Assembly: GCF_000732195.1 (NCBI RefSeq)
Contig: NZ_JNNU01000027.1
Coordinates: 1-64,000, forward strand
Source of the DNA: Neorhizobium vignae
GTDB taxonomy: Bacteria > Pseudomonadota > Alphaproteobacteria > Rhizobiales > Rhizobiaceae
Reading direction: 5' to 3'
DNA length: 64,000 bases
Each line of letters begins with the position of its first letter. The stretch's first letter is position 1. Of the stretch, positions 33,174 to 41,721 are shown in pieces. The translations under genes were made by a program, and so were the position numbers. Below the pieces are notes generated by a model, which worked only from the letters and a program-made list of their open reading frames with translations, was not told the origin of the DNA and did not search any database.

Positions 33174-34130
33174 TCAGGCAAACCAGGACGCGAGTTCCGG
33201 CACGTTGACCGGTACGAACTCCCGCGCCCGCACGCGGGCCGCACGCGACGACGGAGCCTCGACGACCTCATAAGCCGTCGGATCGCTCATCAGCGCCTTC
33301 AGCGCATTGGCATTCATCTTGTGGCCGCCGCGATAGGAGCGGTAGCAGCCGATGAACTGGGCGCCGGCAAGCGCCAGGTCGCCGACGGCATCGAGCGTCT
33401 TGTGGCGGACGAATTCGTCCTTGTAGCGAAGGCCCTCGACATTGACGATCGTGTCGTCGTCGGAGATGACCACCGAATTTTCGAGCGAGGAGCCGAGCGC
33501 GTAGCCGGCAGCCCAGAGACGTTCCACGTCGCGCATGAAACCGAAGGTGCGGGCGCGGGAGAGTTCCTGCTTGAAGGTCTCTGCGGTCAGGTCGCCCTTC
33601 CAGCTCTGACGGCCGATCAGCGGCGAAGAGAAGTCGATCTCGACTTCGAAGCGCGTGCCGTCATAGGGGCGGAACTCCGACCAGGACGCACCTGCGTCGA
33701 TGCGCACCGGCTTCAGGACGCGGATATAGCGGCGCTTGATGCCGAGATTGACGATGCCGGCCTGCTCGATGGCTTCGATGAAAGGAAGGGAGCTGCCGTC
33801 CATGATCGGCATTTCGCCGCTGTCGACTTCAACCATGAGGTTGTCTATGCCGAGCGCGTAAATCGCGGCCATCACATGTTCGATCGTCGCGACGGAGCGG
33901 GAAAGCGACGTGCCGAGAACGGTGCAGAGATCGGTATTGCCGACCTGGGAGGAAACGGCCCGATATTCGACCGAGCTGCCGTCGTCGAGAAGACGCGTGA
34001 AGATTACGCCGGTGCCGGCTTCTGCAGGCTGAAAAGTAAGGCTTACGGGGGCTCCGGAATGAACGCCAATGCCCTTCAGGGTTACCGGGGAGGCGATGGT
34101 GGTCTGGAAACCGAACAGTCCGATGGTCAT
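33174..34130 (-). CDS. lpxC: UDP-3-O-acyl-N-acetylglucosamine deacetylase
   Basis: A 318-residue zinc amidase that commits UDP-acyl-GlcNAc to lipid A synthesis. The zinc ligands His85 (ATIEHVMAAI), His243 and Asp247 (RHKTLDAVGD) and the active-site His270 (YRGGHKMNANAL) are visible. The length is normal. It follows ftsZ on the same strand, with a hairpin terminator between them (34332-34360), as usual in alphaproteobacteria, and ends in its own terminator. Confidence 0.95.
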   Translation of the reverse strand: MTIGLFGFQTTIASPVTLKGIGVHSGAPVSLTFQPAEAGTGVIFTRLLDDGSSVEYRAVSSQVGNTDLCTVLGTSLSRSVATIEHVMAAIYALGIDNLMVEVDSGEMPIMDGSSLPFIEAIEQAGIVNLGIKRRYIRVLKPVRIDAGASWSEFRPYDGTRFEVEIDFSSPLIGRQSWKGDLTAETFKQELSRARTFGFMRDVERLWAAGYALGSSLENSVVISDDDTIVNVEGLRYKDEFVRHKTLDAVGDLALAGAQFIGCYRSYRGGHKMNANALKALMSDPTAYEVVEAPSSRAARVRAREFVPVNVPELASWFA

Positions 34131-34331
34131 TCCTGCTGCCTTCTTTTCGCCGGATCCGTAAAGCAGAAGGATCCGATATTCTTAACGCCTGCCGGACCGA
34201 TCGCCTGAATCGGTCGATCTCTGTCGGCGTGTCTCAGAGTCCTTCATACGCAGCCATCCGGCACAATCCAAATCACTGTTCATTTCGGATTGTTACGTTG
34301 TTAACCCTGCGTGTTGATTGAGAAAACGCGA

Positions 34332-34360
34332 GAAGGCCCGGATGCGTGATCCGGGCCTTC
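34332..34360 (-). terminator. Hairpin terminator between ftsZ and lpxC
   Basis: GAAGGCCCGGAT (34332-34343) and ATCCGGGCCTTC (34349-34360) form a perfect 12-bp stem with a 5-base loop. On the minus strand TCGCGTTTTCTC follows. It marks the end of the ftsQAZ transcript. Confidence 0.75.
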
Positions 34361-34385
34361 TTCACGTTTCGTGACCGTCTTTAAC

Positions 34386-36179
34386 TCAGTTCGACTGGCG
34401 GCGCAGGAAGGCCGGAATTTCGAGCTGATCTTCCTCGTGATGGGCCTGCGGAACCGCACGTCCATGATCGTCGAGATTGCCGCGGCGCGGCGCATAGAGG
34501 CTTGCTTCGGCCGACAGCGGACGGCGCTGCTGCGGGGCCGGAGCCGGTGCCGCCGGCTCGACGTGAGCAGGCTCTTCCTCTTCGCGGCGGCCAAGCGAGT
34601 TGGTGATCCGCTTCAGGAGACCCATCGGGCCGCGCTCTTCCTGCACATGTTGCACGGGCTGGGCGCGACGATCCATCTCGGCCTTCACGACCGGCGGGAA
34701 ATCCTCGACCTTCGGCATGCGGACCGGTTCGACCACCTGCGACATCGAAGGCGCCAGCGGCTCGCGGTAGACCGGCTGCGCCGGGCGCGGCGCCGGCTGG
34801 CTCATCGCCGGAGCGGGCTGCTGCACGTGATGATGAACCGGGGCCGGCTGCGGGGCCGGAGCCGGGCGGCTCATGACCGGAGCCGGTGCTTCGGCCGGAG
34901 CCGCTGCGAAGATGCGGCTCTGCGGACGGAACTCTTCCTGCTGATGCATGACCGGCTGCGGAGCGACCGGCTGAGGTGCCGGGGCCGCATGCTGGTGCTG
35001 CGGTTCAGCGATAGCAAGTTCGCGTTCCATTTCGGCTTCCGCCATGCGGATCGTCTCGGCGATCGGATCGACGAACGGCTTCGGAGCCGGGGCTGCCTGC
35101 ATGACCGGAGCCGGCTGAGCGGCAACCGGAGCAGGAGCAATGGCCGCCGACGGGCGGATGATCGGCTTCGTGGCGGCGCGCATTTCGGCGGCACGGATGT
35201 CGACGGCGCCGGCGGCGCGATCGATGCCGGTCGCGACGACCGATACGCGAATCAGGCCTTCGAGCGCTTCGTCGAAGGTCGCGCCGAGGATGATGTTCGC
35301 ATCCGGATCGACTTCTTCGCGGATGCGGGTCGCAGCTTCGTCGACTTCGAACAGCGTCAGGTCGCGGCCGCCGGTGATCGAGATCAGGAGGCCCTGGGCG
35401 CCCTTCATCGAGGTCTCATCGAGCAGCGGGTTGGCGATGGCGGCTTCGGCGGCCTGCATGGCGCGGCCCGGGCCGGATGCTTCGCCGGTACCCATCATCG
35501 CGCGGCCCATCTCGCGCATCACCGAGCGGACGTCGGCGAAGTCGAGGTTGATCAGGCCTTCCTTGACCATCAGGTCGGTGATGCAGGCGACGCCCGAATA
35601 GAGAACCTGGTCGGCCATCGCGAACGCGTCGGCGAAGGTCGTCTTGTCATTGGCGATGCGGAAGAGGTTCTGGTTCGGGATGACGATCAGCGTGTCGACC
35701 GACTTCTGCAGTTCCTGGATGCCGGATTCGGCAAGCCGCATGCGGCGCTGGCCTTCGAAGTGGAACGGCTTGGTGACAACGCCGACGGTCAGGATGCCCT
35801 TGGAGCGGGCGGCCTGCGCGACGACCGGCGCGGCACCCGTGCCGGTTCCGCCGCCCATGCCGGCGGTGACGAAGCACATATGCGTGCCGTGCAGGTGATC
35901 GACGATCTCGTCGAGGCATTCTTCCGCGGCGGCGCGGCCGACTTCCGGCTGCGAACCGGCGCCGAGACCTTCGGTGACCCGGGCGCCCATCTGGATGATC
36001 CGCTCGGCCTTGGTCATGGTCAGCGCCTGGGCATCGGTATTGGCGACGACGAAGTCGACGCCTTCGAGGCCGGCGGTGATCATGTTGTTGACGGCGTTAC
36101 CGCCGCCGCCACCGACGCCAAACACGGTAATCCGAGGCTTCAACTCGGTGATATCAGGCTTTTGCAGCTTGATGGTCAT
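34386..36179 (-). CDS. ftsZ: Cell division GTPase FtsZ (long form)
   Basis: A 597-residue tubulin-fold GTPase whose filaments form the division ring. The GTP-binding signature AGMGGGTGTGAAP is at 106-118, and the T7 loop NLDFADVR (211-218) supplies the catalytic Asp for the next subunit. The core ends near 320. The remaining ~260 residues are a low-complexity linker rich in Pro, Ala, Gln and His, finishing with the conserved membrane-tether peptide 'QLEIPAFLRRQ'. Such long linkers are typical of Rhizobiales FtsZ1. The ATG at 36179 (MTIKLQKPDI) has AAGGAAC upstream; a longer frame to 36227 lacks support. It follows ftsA by 87 bp. Confidence 0.96.
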   Translation of the reverse strand: MTIKLQKPDITELKPRITVFGVGGGGGNAVNNMITAGLEGVDFVVANTDAQALTMTKAERIIQMGARVTEGLGAGSQPEVGRAAAEECLDEIVDHLHGTHMCFVTAGMGGGTGTGAAPVVAQAARSKGILTVGVVTKPFHFEGQRRMRLAESGIQELQKSVDTLIVIPNQNLFRIANDKTTFADAFAMADQVLYSGVACITDLMVKEGLINLDFADVRSVMREMGRAMMGTGEASGPGRAMQAAEAAIANPLLDETSMKGAQGLLISITGGRDLTLFEVDEAATRIREEVDPDANIILGATFDEALEGLIRVSVVATGIDRAAGAVDIRAAEMRAATKPIIRPSAAIAPAPVAAQPAPVMQAAPAPKPFVDPIAETIRMAEAEMERELAIAEPQHQHAAPAPQPVAPQPVMHQQEEFRPQSRIFAAAPAEAPAPVMSRPAPAPQPAPVHHHVQQPAPAMSQPAPRPAQPVYREPLAPSMSQVVEPVRMPKVEDFPPVVKAEMDRRAQPVQHVQEERGPMGLLKRITNSLGRREEEEPAHVEPAAPAPAPQQRRPLSAEASLYAPRRGNLDDHGRAVPQAHHEEDQLEIPAFLRRQSN

Positions 36180-36266
36180 TGCACCAGTTCCTTCTTTTGC
36201 TGGCCGCATCGCCGCCGGCCAATTCATTGCAACTCTTCTCCGATACGCGGGCCGAAGCCCCTCGCA

Positions 36267-37598
36267 TCAAAAACTTTCCTTCAACCACTGACCCACGCGG
36301 GCCAGCCTGCCATTGCCGCTTCCCAGCGTGGCCATCAGGCCGCTCTGCGAAGCGTGTGTTTCGAGATCCGCGACCTGCGGATAGATCATCAGTCCGACTG
36401 CCGTCGAAAAGGCCGGTCCCTTGGCTGCCGTCGGCAGGCCGGAGACGCCCATCGGACGGCCGATGCGGACATTGCGCGCCAGGATGCGGCGCGCCGTCTC
36501 CGAAAGGCCGGTAAGCTGGCTGGCACCACCCGTCAGCACGACGCGCTTGCCGACGATCGGGCTGAAACCCGACTTCTGGATGCGGTCGCGGATGAGTTCG
36601 AGTGTCTCTTCGATGCGCGCCTGCACGATGCGGGTGACCAGCGAGCGCGGCACCTGGGTCGGCTGGTCGCGATCGTCTTCGCCGATCGGCGGAACGGAGA
36701 TCACATCCCGCTCGTCGCCACCGTTGGCGAGCGCCGAACCGTGCACGACCTTCATGCGCTCGGCATCCTCGATCCGGGTCGAAAGCCCGCGAGCAAGGTC
36801 GGTCGTCACGTGATGGCCACCAAGGCTGATCGCATCCGTATGGACCAGCTTGCCCTCGGCAAAGACCGAGATCGTCGTCGTGCCGCCGCCCATGTCGATC
36901 GCGGCGCAGCCGAGTTCGACTTCGTCGTCGACGAGGGCCGCAAGGCCGCTCGCATAGGGCGTCGCGACCATGCCTTCGACCGACAGATGCGCACGGTTGA
37001 CGCAGAGTTCGAGGTTCTTCAGCGTGGCGCGCTCGGCGGCCACGACGTGCATGTCGACACCAAGCGTATCGCCGAACATCGCCAGCGGATCGCGGATGCC
37101 GCGTTCGCCGTCGAGCGAGAAGCCGGTCGGAAGCGAGTGCAGGATGGCACGATCCTGGCGCAGCGACTGCTGGCTTGCCGCGATCAGAACCTTCTTGAGA
37201 TCGGCCTCTTCCACTTCCTGGCCGCCGAGATCGATCGTCGCGGTATAGACGTCGCTGGTGATGCGGCCGGCGGAGACGTTGACGATCAGGCTGTCGACGG
37301 TAAGCCCCGCCATACGCTCGGCGGCATCGACCGCGAGACGGACGACGCTTTCTGCGGCATCGAGATCGCCGATCACGCCGGACTTCACACCGCGCGAGCG
37401 CTGGTGGCCGATGCCGATGATCTCGATATTGTGGGTGCGGCCGGGCAGAACCTGGCTTTCCTGACGCGGCGTCAGCCGGGCGATCATGCAGACCACCTTG
37501 GTGGAGCCGATATCGAGGACCGAAACGACGTGACTGCGCTTGGAAGACAGCGGCTTCATGCGGGGCAGACCGAAATGGGATGAACCGAATACGCTCAA
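36267..37598 (-). CDS. ftsA: Cell division protein FtsA
   Basis: A 443-residue actin-fold protein that tethers FtsZ to the membrane. The phosphate-1 loop is VLDIGSTKVVCMIA, and the adenosine motif VVLTGGASQLTGL lies near the end; a 1C domain lies between. The C-terminal amphipathic helix is VGQWLKESF. The N-terminus has about 20 extra residues before the actin fold. Its ATG overlaps the ftsQ stop by four bases, so they are co-translated. Confidence 0.95.
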   Translation of the reverse strand: MSVFGSSHFGLPRMKPLSSKRSHVVSVLDIGSTKVVCMIARLTPRQESQVLPGRTHNIEIIGIGHQRSRGVKSGVIGDLDAAESVVRLAVDAAERMAGLTVDSLIVNVSAGRITSDVYTATIDLGGQEVEEADLKKVLIAASQQSLRQDRAILHSLPTGFSLDGERGIRDPLAMFGDTLGVDMHVVAAERATLKNLELCVNRAHLSVEGMVATPYASGLAALVDDEVELGCAAIDMGGGTTTISVFAEGKLVHTDAISLGGHHVTTDLARGLSTRIEDAERMKVVHGSALANGGDERDVISVPPIGEDDRDQPTQVPRSLVTRIVQARIEETLELIRDRIQKSGFSPIVGKRVVLTGGASQLTGLSETARRILARNVRIGRPMGVSGLPTAAKGPAFSTAVGLMIYPQVADLETHASQSGLMATLGSGNGRLARVGQWLKESF

Positions 37599-38527
37599 GA
37601 CTGCTCTCCCAGTTTCTTCAGGGCCTTCGTCCGCGCATCCAGCGCCTCTCTGCGGCGATCCAAGGCACCGGGAGTAAGCTGGATGGTGGTGCGATCCTCA
37701 AGCCTCAGATCGACGGCGGCGACATCGCGCTCCAGCAAGCCCTGCTCCTTTTCGAGCCGTGCGAGCACGCGGAGCGCCTTGGCGACGTTGGCTTCCGGCA
37801 GCTTCAGCACGACCCCGTTGTCGAGATGCAGATCCCAGCGGCGACCGGCAATGCGGACATAGGCCTTCACGCGATTCTTCAGCTCCGGCCAGCCCGCCAT
37901 GGCGTCTTCGAAGGAGGAGGCGGCCGTCTCGGCATCGCGGCCGACAAAGAGCGGCAGCGAGGCGAATTTGTTGTCACGCAGCGGCGCAATCACGCTGCCG
38001 TTCTTTTCGATCAGCGACAGCTCGGCACCGTGCTGCCAGATGCCGAAGGCCTGACGTTCCTTCAGCATCACCTCGATCGTCTTCGGATAGATCTTGCGAA
38101 CTTCCGCATACTGGACCCAGGGAAGCGCCGAGAGCTTGCGGCGGGCGGAATCGATGTCGAGTGCGACCAGCGAGGTCGTGCCGTCGAGGCCGAGAAGCTG
38201 CAGGATGTCGATTTCGGACGTCTGGTCATTGCCCGAGACGCGCACATCCTCGATCGCAAAGCCGACAGCCGCCGTGGTCGCCTGCGCGACCGCCTGGCCG
38301 TGACCGCCGAGGGACATGCCGTAGAGACCGACCGCGGCGAAAAAGCCGAGAGCGGAAAGGGTTCCGGTATGGGGCGGGATATGGATGCGGCCGGTGGCGA
38401 GGCTGGCGCAGAACCGGAACACCCGACGAAGCGGGCGCGGGAGAACCCGGCGCTCTTCGGCACCGAGATAATGAGCCTGAGAACGGCCTCGCGGTCCACC
38501 CGCCTTTCTGCCGATCAACGCAAACAC
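37595..38527 (-). CDS. ftsQ: Cell division protein FtsQ
   Basis: A 310-residue bitopic membrane protein linking the early and late divisome. The basic cytoplasmic region (about 1-50) is followed by a membrane helix (about 54-74, LSALGFFAAVGLYGMSL), a POTRA domain starting with VRVSGNDQTSEIDILQLL, and an FtsQ/DivIB domain. I take the GTG at 38527 as start because GGAGGACGCTAC lies just upstream and homologues begin 'MFALIGRK'; an ATG at 38548 would add seven residues. It overlaps the end of ddl by 13 bp and ftsA by 4 bp. Confidence 0.88.
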   Translation of the reverse strand: MFALIGRKAGGPRGRSQAHYLGAEERRVLPRPLRRVFRFCASLATGRIHIPPHTGTLSALGFFAAVGLYGMSLGGHGQAVAQATTAAVGFAIEDVRVSGNDQTSEIDILQLLGLDGTTSLVALDIDSARRKLSALPWVQYAEVRKIYPKTIEVMLKERQAFGIWQHGAELSLIEKNGSVIAPLRDNKFASLPLFVGRDAETAASSFEDAMAGWPELKNRVKAYVRIAGRRWDLHLDNGVVLKLPEANVAKALRVLARLEKEQGLLERDVAAVDLRLEDRTTIQLTPGALDRRREALDARTKALKKLGEQS

Positions 38528-39441
38528 GTAGCGTCCTCCACCATCCAACGGACGAGTTCACCAAAGGAGTGACCGGCATGGCCGGCCATTTCGGGCACCA
38601 GTGATGTCGGGGTCATGCCCGGCTGCGTGTTGATTTCCAGCCAGATAACCTCGCCGTTCTCGGAGAAGCGGTCGTCGTAGCGAAAGTCGGAGCGACTGAC
38701 GCCACGGCAGCCCATCGCCTGATGCGCCTTGAGCGCTAGTGTTTGAATCTTTTGGTAAATATTCGGTGAAATTTGCGCCGGGATGACGTGTTTCGAACCA
38801 CCCTCCGCGTATTTCGCATCGTAATCGTAAAAGGCGTGGCTGAGAGGCACCACTTCGGTGACGCCAAGCGCCACGTCGCCCATGACGCCGCAGGTGAGCT
38901 CGCGGCCATAGATATAGCGCTCGACCAGCACACGATCGCCGTAACGCCACTCGGACGATCCGATGATCTGCGGCGGATGCGACTGATTTTCCTGCACGAT
39001 CACGACGCCGAAGGACGAGCCTTCGCGCACCGGCTTCACCACATAGGGCGGCTTTATCGGATGGGCGTTACCGATATCGAAGCGATTCATGACCTTGGCT
39101 TCGGCGACGGGAATGCCGGATGCCTTGGCGACGTGCTTGGCCTGATGTTTATCCATGGCGAGCGCCGAGGCCAGCACGCCGGAATGGGTGTAGGGAATCT
39201 CGAGGTATTCGAGGATGCCCTGGATCGTTCCGTCCTCACCGAAAGGTCCGTGCAATGCATTGAAGGCAACGTCCGGCCGAAGCTCCGAGAGAACGGCCGC
39301 AACATCCCGGCCGACGTCCACTCGGGTGACGCGATAGCCTTCGCCTTCCAGAGCATCCGCACAGGCAGTGCCCGAGGACAGGCTGACAGGCCGCTCGGAG
39401 GAAAATCCTCCCATCAAAACAGCCACGTGCTTGTCGCTCAT
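38515..39441 (-). CDS. ddl: D-alanine-D-alanine ligase
   Basis: A 308-residue ATP-grasp enzyme that makes D-Ala-D-Ala for the peptidoglycan precursor. Family patterns seen are 'VAVLMGGFSSERPVSLSSG' at the start, 'NALHGPFGEDGTIQGILEYL', the ATP-binding 'PYVVKPVREGSSFGV', and the metal/substrate 'WLEINTQPGMTPTSLVPEMA'. The ATG at 39441 follows GGGAG, one codon after a TTG. It precedes ftsQ (overlapping) and follows, at a distance, aqpZ and murB. A CtrA-like box lies 113 bp upstream of the start. Confidence 0.94.
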   Translation of the reverse strand: MSDKHVAVLMGGFSSERPVSLSSGTACADALEGEGYRVTRVDVGRDVAAVLSELRPDVAFNALHGPFGEDGTIQGILEYLEIPYTHSGVLASALAMDKHQAKHVAKASGIPVAEAKVMNRFDIGNAHPIKPPYVVKPVREGSSFGVVIVQENQSHPPQIIGSSEWRYGDRVLVERYIYGRELTCGVMGDVALGVTEVVPLSHAFYDYDAKYAEGGSKHVIPAQISPNIYQKIQTLALKAHQAMGCRGVSRSDFRYDDRFSENGEVIWLEINTQPGMTPTSLVPEMAGHAGHSFGELVRWMVEDATCLR

Positions 39442-39553
39442 CAATCACTCCCGCCAAAAAGGACTACACTCTCTAGTACGGCGCTTGCGCCAACCTGTTC
39501 CCTGACGATTCTCGCCGGACGTTAGGCATGCCTGCATTAGTGCCCGAATATAG

Positions 39554-39568
39554 TTAACAAACCGTTTA
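39554..39568. promoter_or_regulatory. CtrA-like box TTAA-N7-TTTA upstream of ddl
   Basis: TTAACAAACCGTTTA matches the alphaproteobacterial cell-cycle regulator CtrA consensus TTAA-N7-TTAA with one mismatch, and a further TTAA half site follows at 39575-39578. It lies 113 bp upstream of ddl, the first gene of the ddl-ftsQ-ftsA-ftsZ block. The match is seen; CtrA binding is inferred. Confidence 0.35.
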
Positions 39569-39721
39569 CCTTGATTAACCCGGGTAGCCAAAAGCATGAA
39601 AACAAAGGAAAAATCGAATCGCTGGAAGTTAACGCCCAGTTTGCGGCAACATTCGGAACCGCAATAAAAGGACGATCGAGCCTCTCGAATCGGGCGGCGA
39701 TTCCTGAAAGTTCGAGACATA

Positions 39722-39754
39722 GAAAAGCCCGCGAAGCGGGCGGCTTCGCGGGCT
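39722..39754 (-). terminator. Rho-independent terminator of aqpZ
   Basis: AGCCCGCGAAGC (39726-39737) and GCTTCGCGGGCT (39743-39754) form a perfect 12-bp stem with a 5-base loop. On the minus strand the arm is followed by TTTTCT. It stands 35 bp after the aqpZ stop. Confidence 0.88.
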
Positions 39755-39788
39755 CTTTCACCTCGGCGGAACGCGCCGTTCTTCTGAA

Positions 39789-40490
39789 TCAGGCCGCGGC
39801 CCGCTCTTCCGAATCGTCCACCAGCTTCCAGGCCAGCGCGCCGAGGATGGCGCCTACGATCGGTGCCGCCCAGAAAAGCCAAAGCTGCGCGAGAGCCCAG
39901 TCCCCGACGATCAGCGCGACGCCGGTCGAACGTGCCGGATTGACGGATGTGTTGGTGACCGGGATCGAGATCAGATGGATCAGCGTCAGCGCAAGGCCGA
40001 TTGCGATCGGAGCAAAGCCCGCCGGCGCCTTCGGCCCGGTTGCGCCGAGAATGATGAAGATGAAGAAACCGGTGAGAACCAGTTCTATCAACAGCGCGGA
40101 AGTCAACGAATAACCGCCGGGCGAATGCTCGCCATAGCCGTTGGACGCAAAGCCGCCGAGCTGGAAACCAGCCTTGCCGGAGGCGATGAGATAGAGAACC
40201 AGGGCCGCGACGATGGCCCCCACCACCTGGGCGACGACATAGGCCACCAGGCTAGACGCCGGGAACCTGCCCGCCACGGTCAGTCCCACCGAGACCGCCG
40301 GATTGAAGTGCCCGCCGGAAATACCGCCGACCGCATAAGCCATGGTGAGCACCGTCAGACCGAACGCAAGCGCTACGCCGACGAAGCCGATACCGAGATC
40401 CGGAAATGCGGCGGCCAGAACCGCGCTGCCGCATCCACCGAAGACAAGCCAGAAAGTGCCGAAGAACTCGGCCGCTAATTTTTTGAACAT
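39789..40490 (-). CDS. aqpZ: Aquaporin Z
   Basis: A 233-residue water channel of the MIP family with six membrane helices and two half helices. Both NPA boxes are present, NPAVS at 63-67 and NPARS at 184-188. An arginine follows the second NPA and the selectivity-filter His is in the 'SLTSALLIELVLTGFFIFII' half, which points to water rather than glycerol. The ATG at 40490 has GGGGGATATCC upstream. It lies inside the dcw cluster between murB and ddl, with its own upstream region and terminator, so it is an independent unit inserted in a conserved block. Confidence 0.93.
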   Translation of the reverse strand: MFKKLAAEFFGTFWLVFGGCGSAVLAAAFPDLGIGFVGVALAFGLTVLTMAYAVGGISGGHFNPAVSVGLTVAGRFPASSLVAYVVAQVVGAIVAALVLYLIASGKAGFQLGGFASNGYGEHSPGGYSLTSALLIELVLTGFFIFIILGATGPKAPAGFAPIAIGLALTLIHLISIPVTNTSVNPARSTGVALIVGDWALAQLWLFWAAPIVGAILGALAWKLVDDSEERAAA

Positions 40491-40643
40491 TGGATATCCC
40501 CCTGCTCGCGCCCCCGGCACCCTGCCGGTTCTTGGCACGAATCTCATTCAAGACGGGATCATTATGCAATACACGCTCATGAATGCTCAATGAATAAGCA
40601 AGTTCTGAAGAACACGCCCATATTAAGGCGGCGGCTCAGCTCC

Positions 40644-40655
40644 GTTTCATGAAAC
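40644..40655. promoter_or_regulatory. 12-bp perfect palindrome GTTTCATGAAAC
   Basis: This palindrome is in the 253-bp gap between murB and aqpZ, 153 bp upstream of aqpZ, inside a larger imperfect stem with arms near 40628 and 40672. It has the symmetry of a dimeric repressor site. Neither the regulator nor a function is known. Confidence 0.35.
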
Positions 40656-40719
40656 AAAAACATGAGCGAACCGCCGTAAGCTACTGTTTTCAAAATCTTC
40701 ACGGGCACTTGTGATTGCG

Positions 40720-40738
40720 GGCCGGCAGGAGGCCGGCC
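40720..40738 (-). terminator. GC-rich hairpin after murB
   Basis: GGCCGGC-AGGAG-GCCGGCC, six bases beyond the murB stop on the minus strand, forms a 7-bp stem. No T run follows. It probably marks the end of the mra-mur transcript or pauses it before aqpZ. Confidence 0.5.
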
Positions 40739-40743
40739 TGCCA

Positions 40744-41718
40744 TCATTCGCTCGTCATGCCCTGGAAGGGTCTCACCTCGCGGCCGGGCATGAATATGCC
40801 GAGACGCTTGATTTCCCATTCGAGCTTGATGTCGGAATGCTCGAAGACCCGCTGACGAATGGTCTCGCCGAGATACTCGAGGTCGTAGCCGCTGGCATGG
40901 CCGATATTGATCATGAAGTTGCAATGGAGCGACGACATCTGTGCTCCCCCGCTGACCAGCCCGCGGCAGCCAGCCTCGTCGATCAGCTTCCACGCGGAAT
41001 GGCCTTCGGGGTTCTTGAAGGTCGAGCCGCCGGTCTTTTCCTTGATCGGCTGCACCGTCTCGCGATGCTGACGCACGGCATCCATCTCGGCGCGGATCTT
41101 TGCCCGCTCCTCGGGATATCCTTCGAAGACCGCGTGGGTAAAGATCATGTCCGCAGGGACCGAGGAATGGCGATAGCTGTAGCCCATCTCTGCGGTCGAG
41201 AAGACATGCGTGCCGCCCTTGCGGTCGACGGCATGCACTTCGACGACGCGCCCGGACGTCTCGCCGCCATTGGCGCCGGCATTCATGCGCAGAGCCCCGC
41301 CGATCGAGCCCGGAATGCCGTAATAGAAGGCGAAACCGCCGATGCCGTTGTCCATCGCCATTGCGGCAATGTGCTTGTCGGGGCAGATCGCGCCGGCCTT
41401 GATCCGGTTGTCGCCGACGAGGTCGACACCGCCGAAACCCTTGGCCGAGAGGCGCAGCACGACGCCCGGAATGCCGCCGTCGCGGACGAGCAGGTTCGAA
41501 CCGACGCCGACCACCGTCAGCGGCACCTCTTCCGGCAGGATCTGCAGGAAAGTCACGAGATCGTCGACGTCATGGGGCTGGAACATCAGTTCGGCGAGCC
41601 CGCCGGCCTGGAACCAGGTGACGCGATCCATCGGCGCGTCCGGCGTCAGCCTGCCGCGCAGTTTGTTGACGTCATCCCCCAACGACGCCAGAAGCTTTTC
41701 CCCGTTCACCTGTTTCAT
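40744..41718 (-). CDS. murB: UDP-N-acetylenolpyruvoylglucosamine reductase
   Basis: A 324-residue FAD enzyme reducing enolpyruvyl-UDP-GlcNAc to UDP-MurNAc with NADPH. The FAD-binding motifs 'VVGVGSNLLVRDGGIPGVVL' and 'GIPGSIGGALRMNAGANGGE' are clear, with 'STFKNPEGHSAWKLIDEAG' holding the catalytic serine region. The C-terminal half has the type I fold of MurB. It starts 3 bp after the murC stop, so it is coupled to the mur operon. It is the last gene before the aqpZ insertion. Confidence 0.95.
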   Translation of the reverse strand: MKQVNGEKLLASLGDDVNKLRGRLTPDAPMDRVTWFQAGGLAELMFQPHDVDDLVTFLQILPEEVPLTVVGVGSNLLVRDGGIPGVVLRLSAKGFGGVDLVGDNRIKAGAICPDKHIAAMAMDNGIGGFAFYYGIPGSIGGALRMNAGANGGETSGRVVEVHAVDRKGGTHVFSTAEMGYSYRHSSVPADMIFTHAVFEGYPEERAKIRAEMDAVRQHRETVQPIKEKTGGSTFKNPEGHSAWKLIDEAGCRGLVSGGAQMSSLHCNFMINIGHASGYDLEYLGETIRQRVFEHSDIKLEWEIKRLGIFMPGREVRPFQGMTSE

Positions 41719-41721
41719 TTC

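Larger units (their letters stand above)
39442..39788. other. Intergenic region between aqpZ and ddl
   Basis: These 347 bases contain the aqpZ terminator (39722-39754) and an A/T-richer stretch with a CtrA-like box (39554-39568), and likely the promoter of ddl-ftsQAZ. Frames running through it are shadows with no start site. Confidence 0.6.

Noticed and set aside
34371..37583. A 1070-codon open frame on the plus strand opposite ftsZ and ftsA.
   Set aside because: It is a shadow of real minus-strand genes; its product is Arg/Asp/His-rich with no family features. High-GC codon bias opens such antisense frames.
39445..39882. A 145-codon minus-strand frame overlapping the aqpZ end and the ddl upstream region.
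   Set aside because: It crosses the aqpZ terminator, has an Arg-rich shadow-like product and no ribosome binding site.
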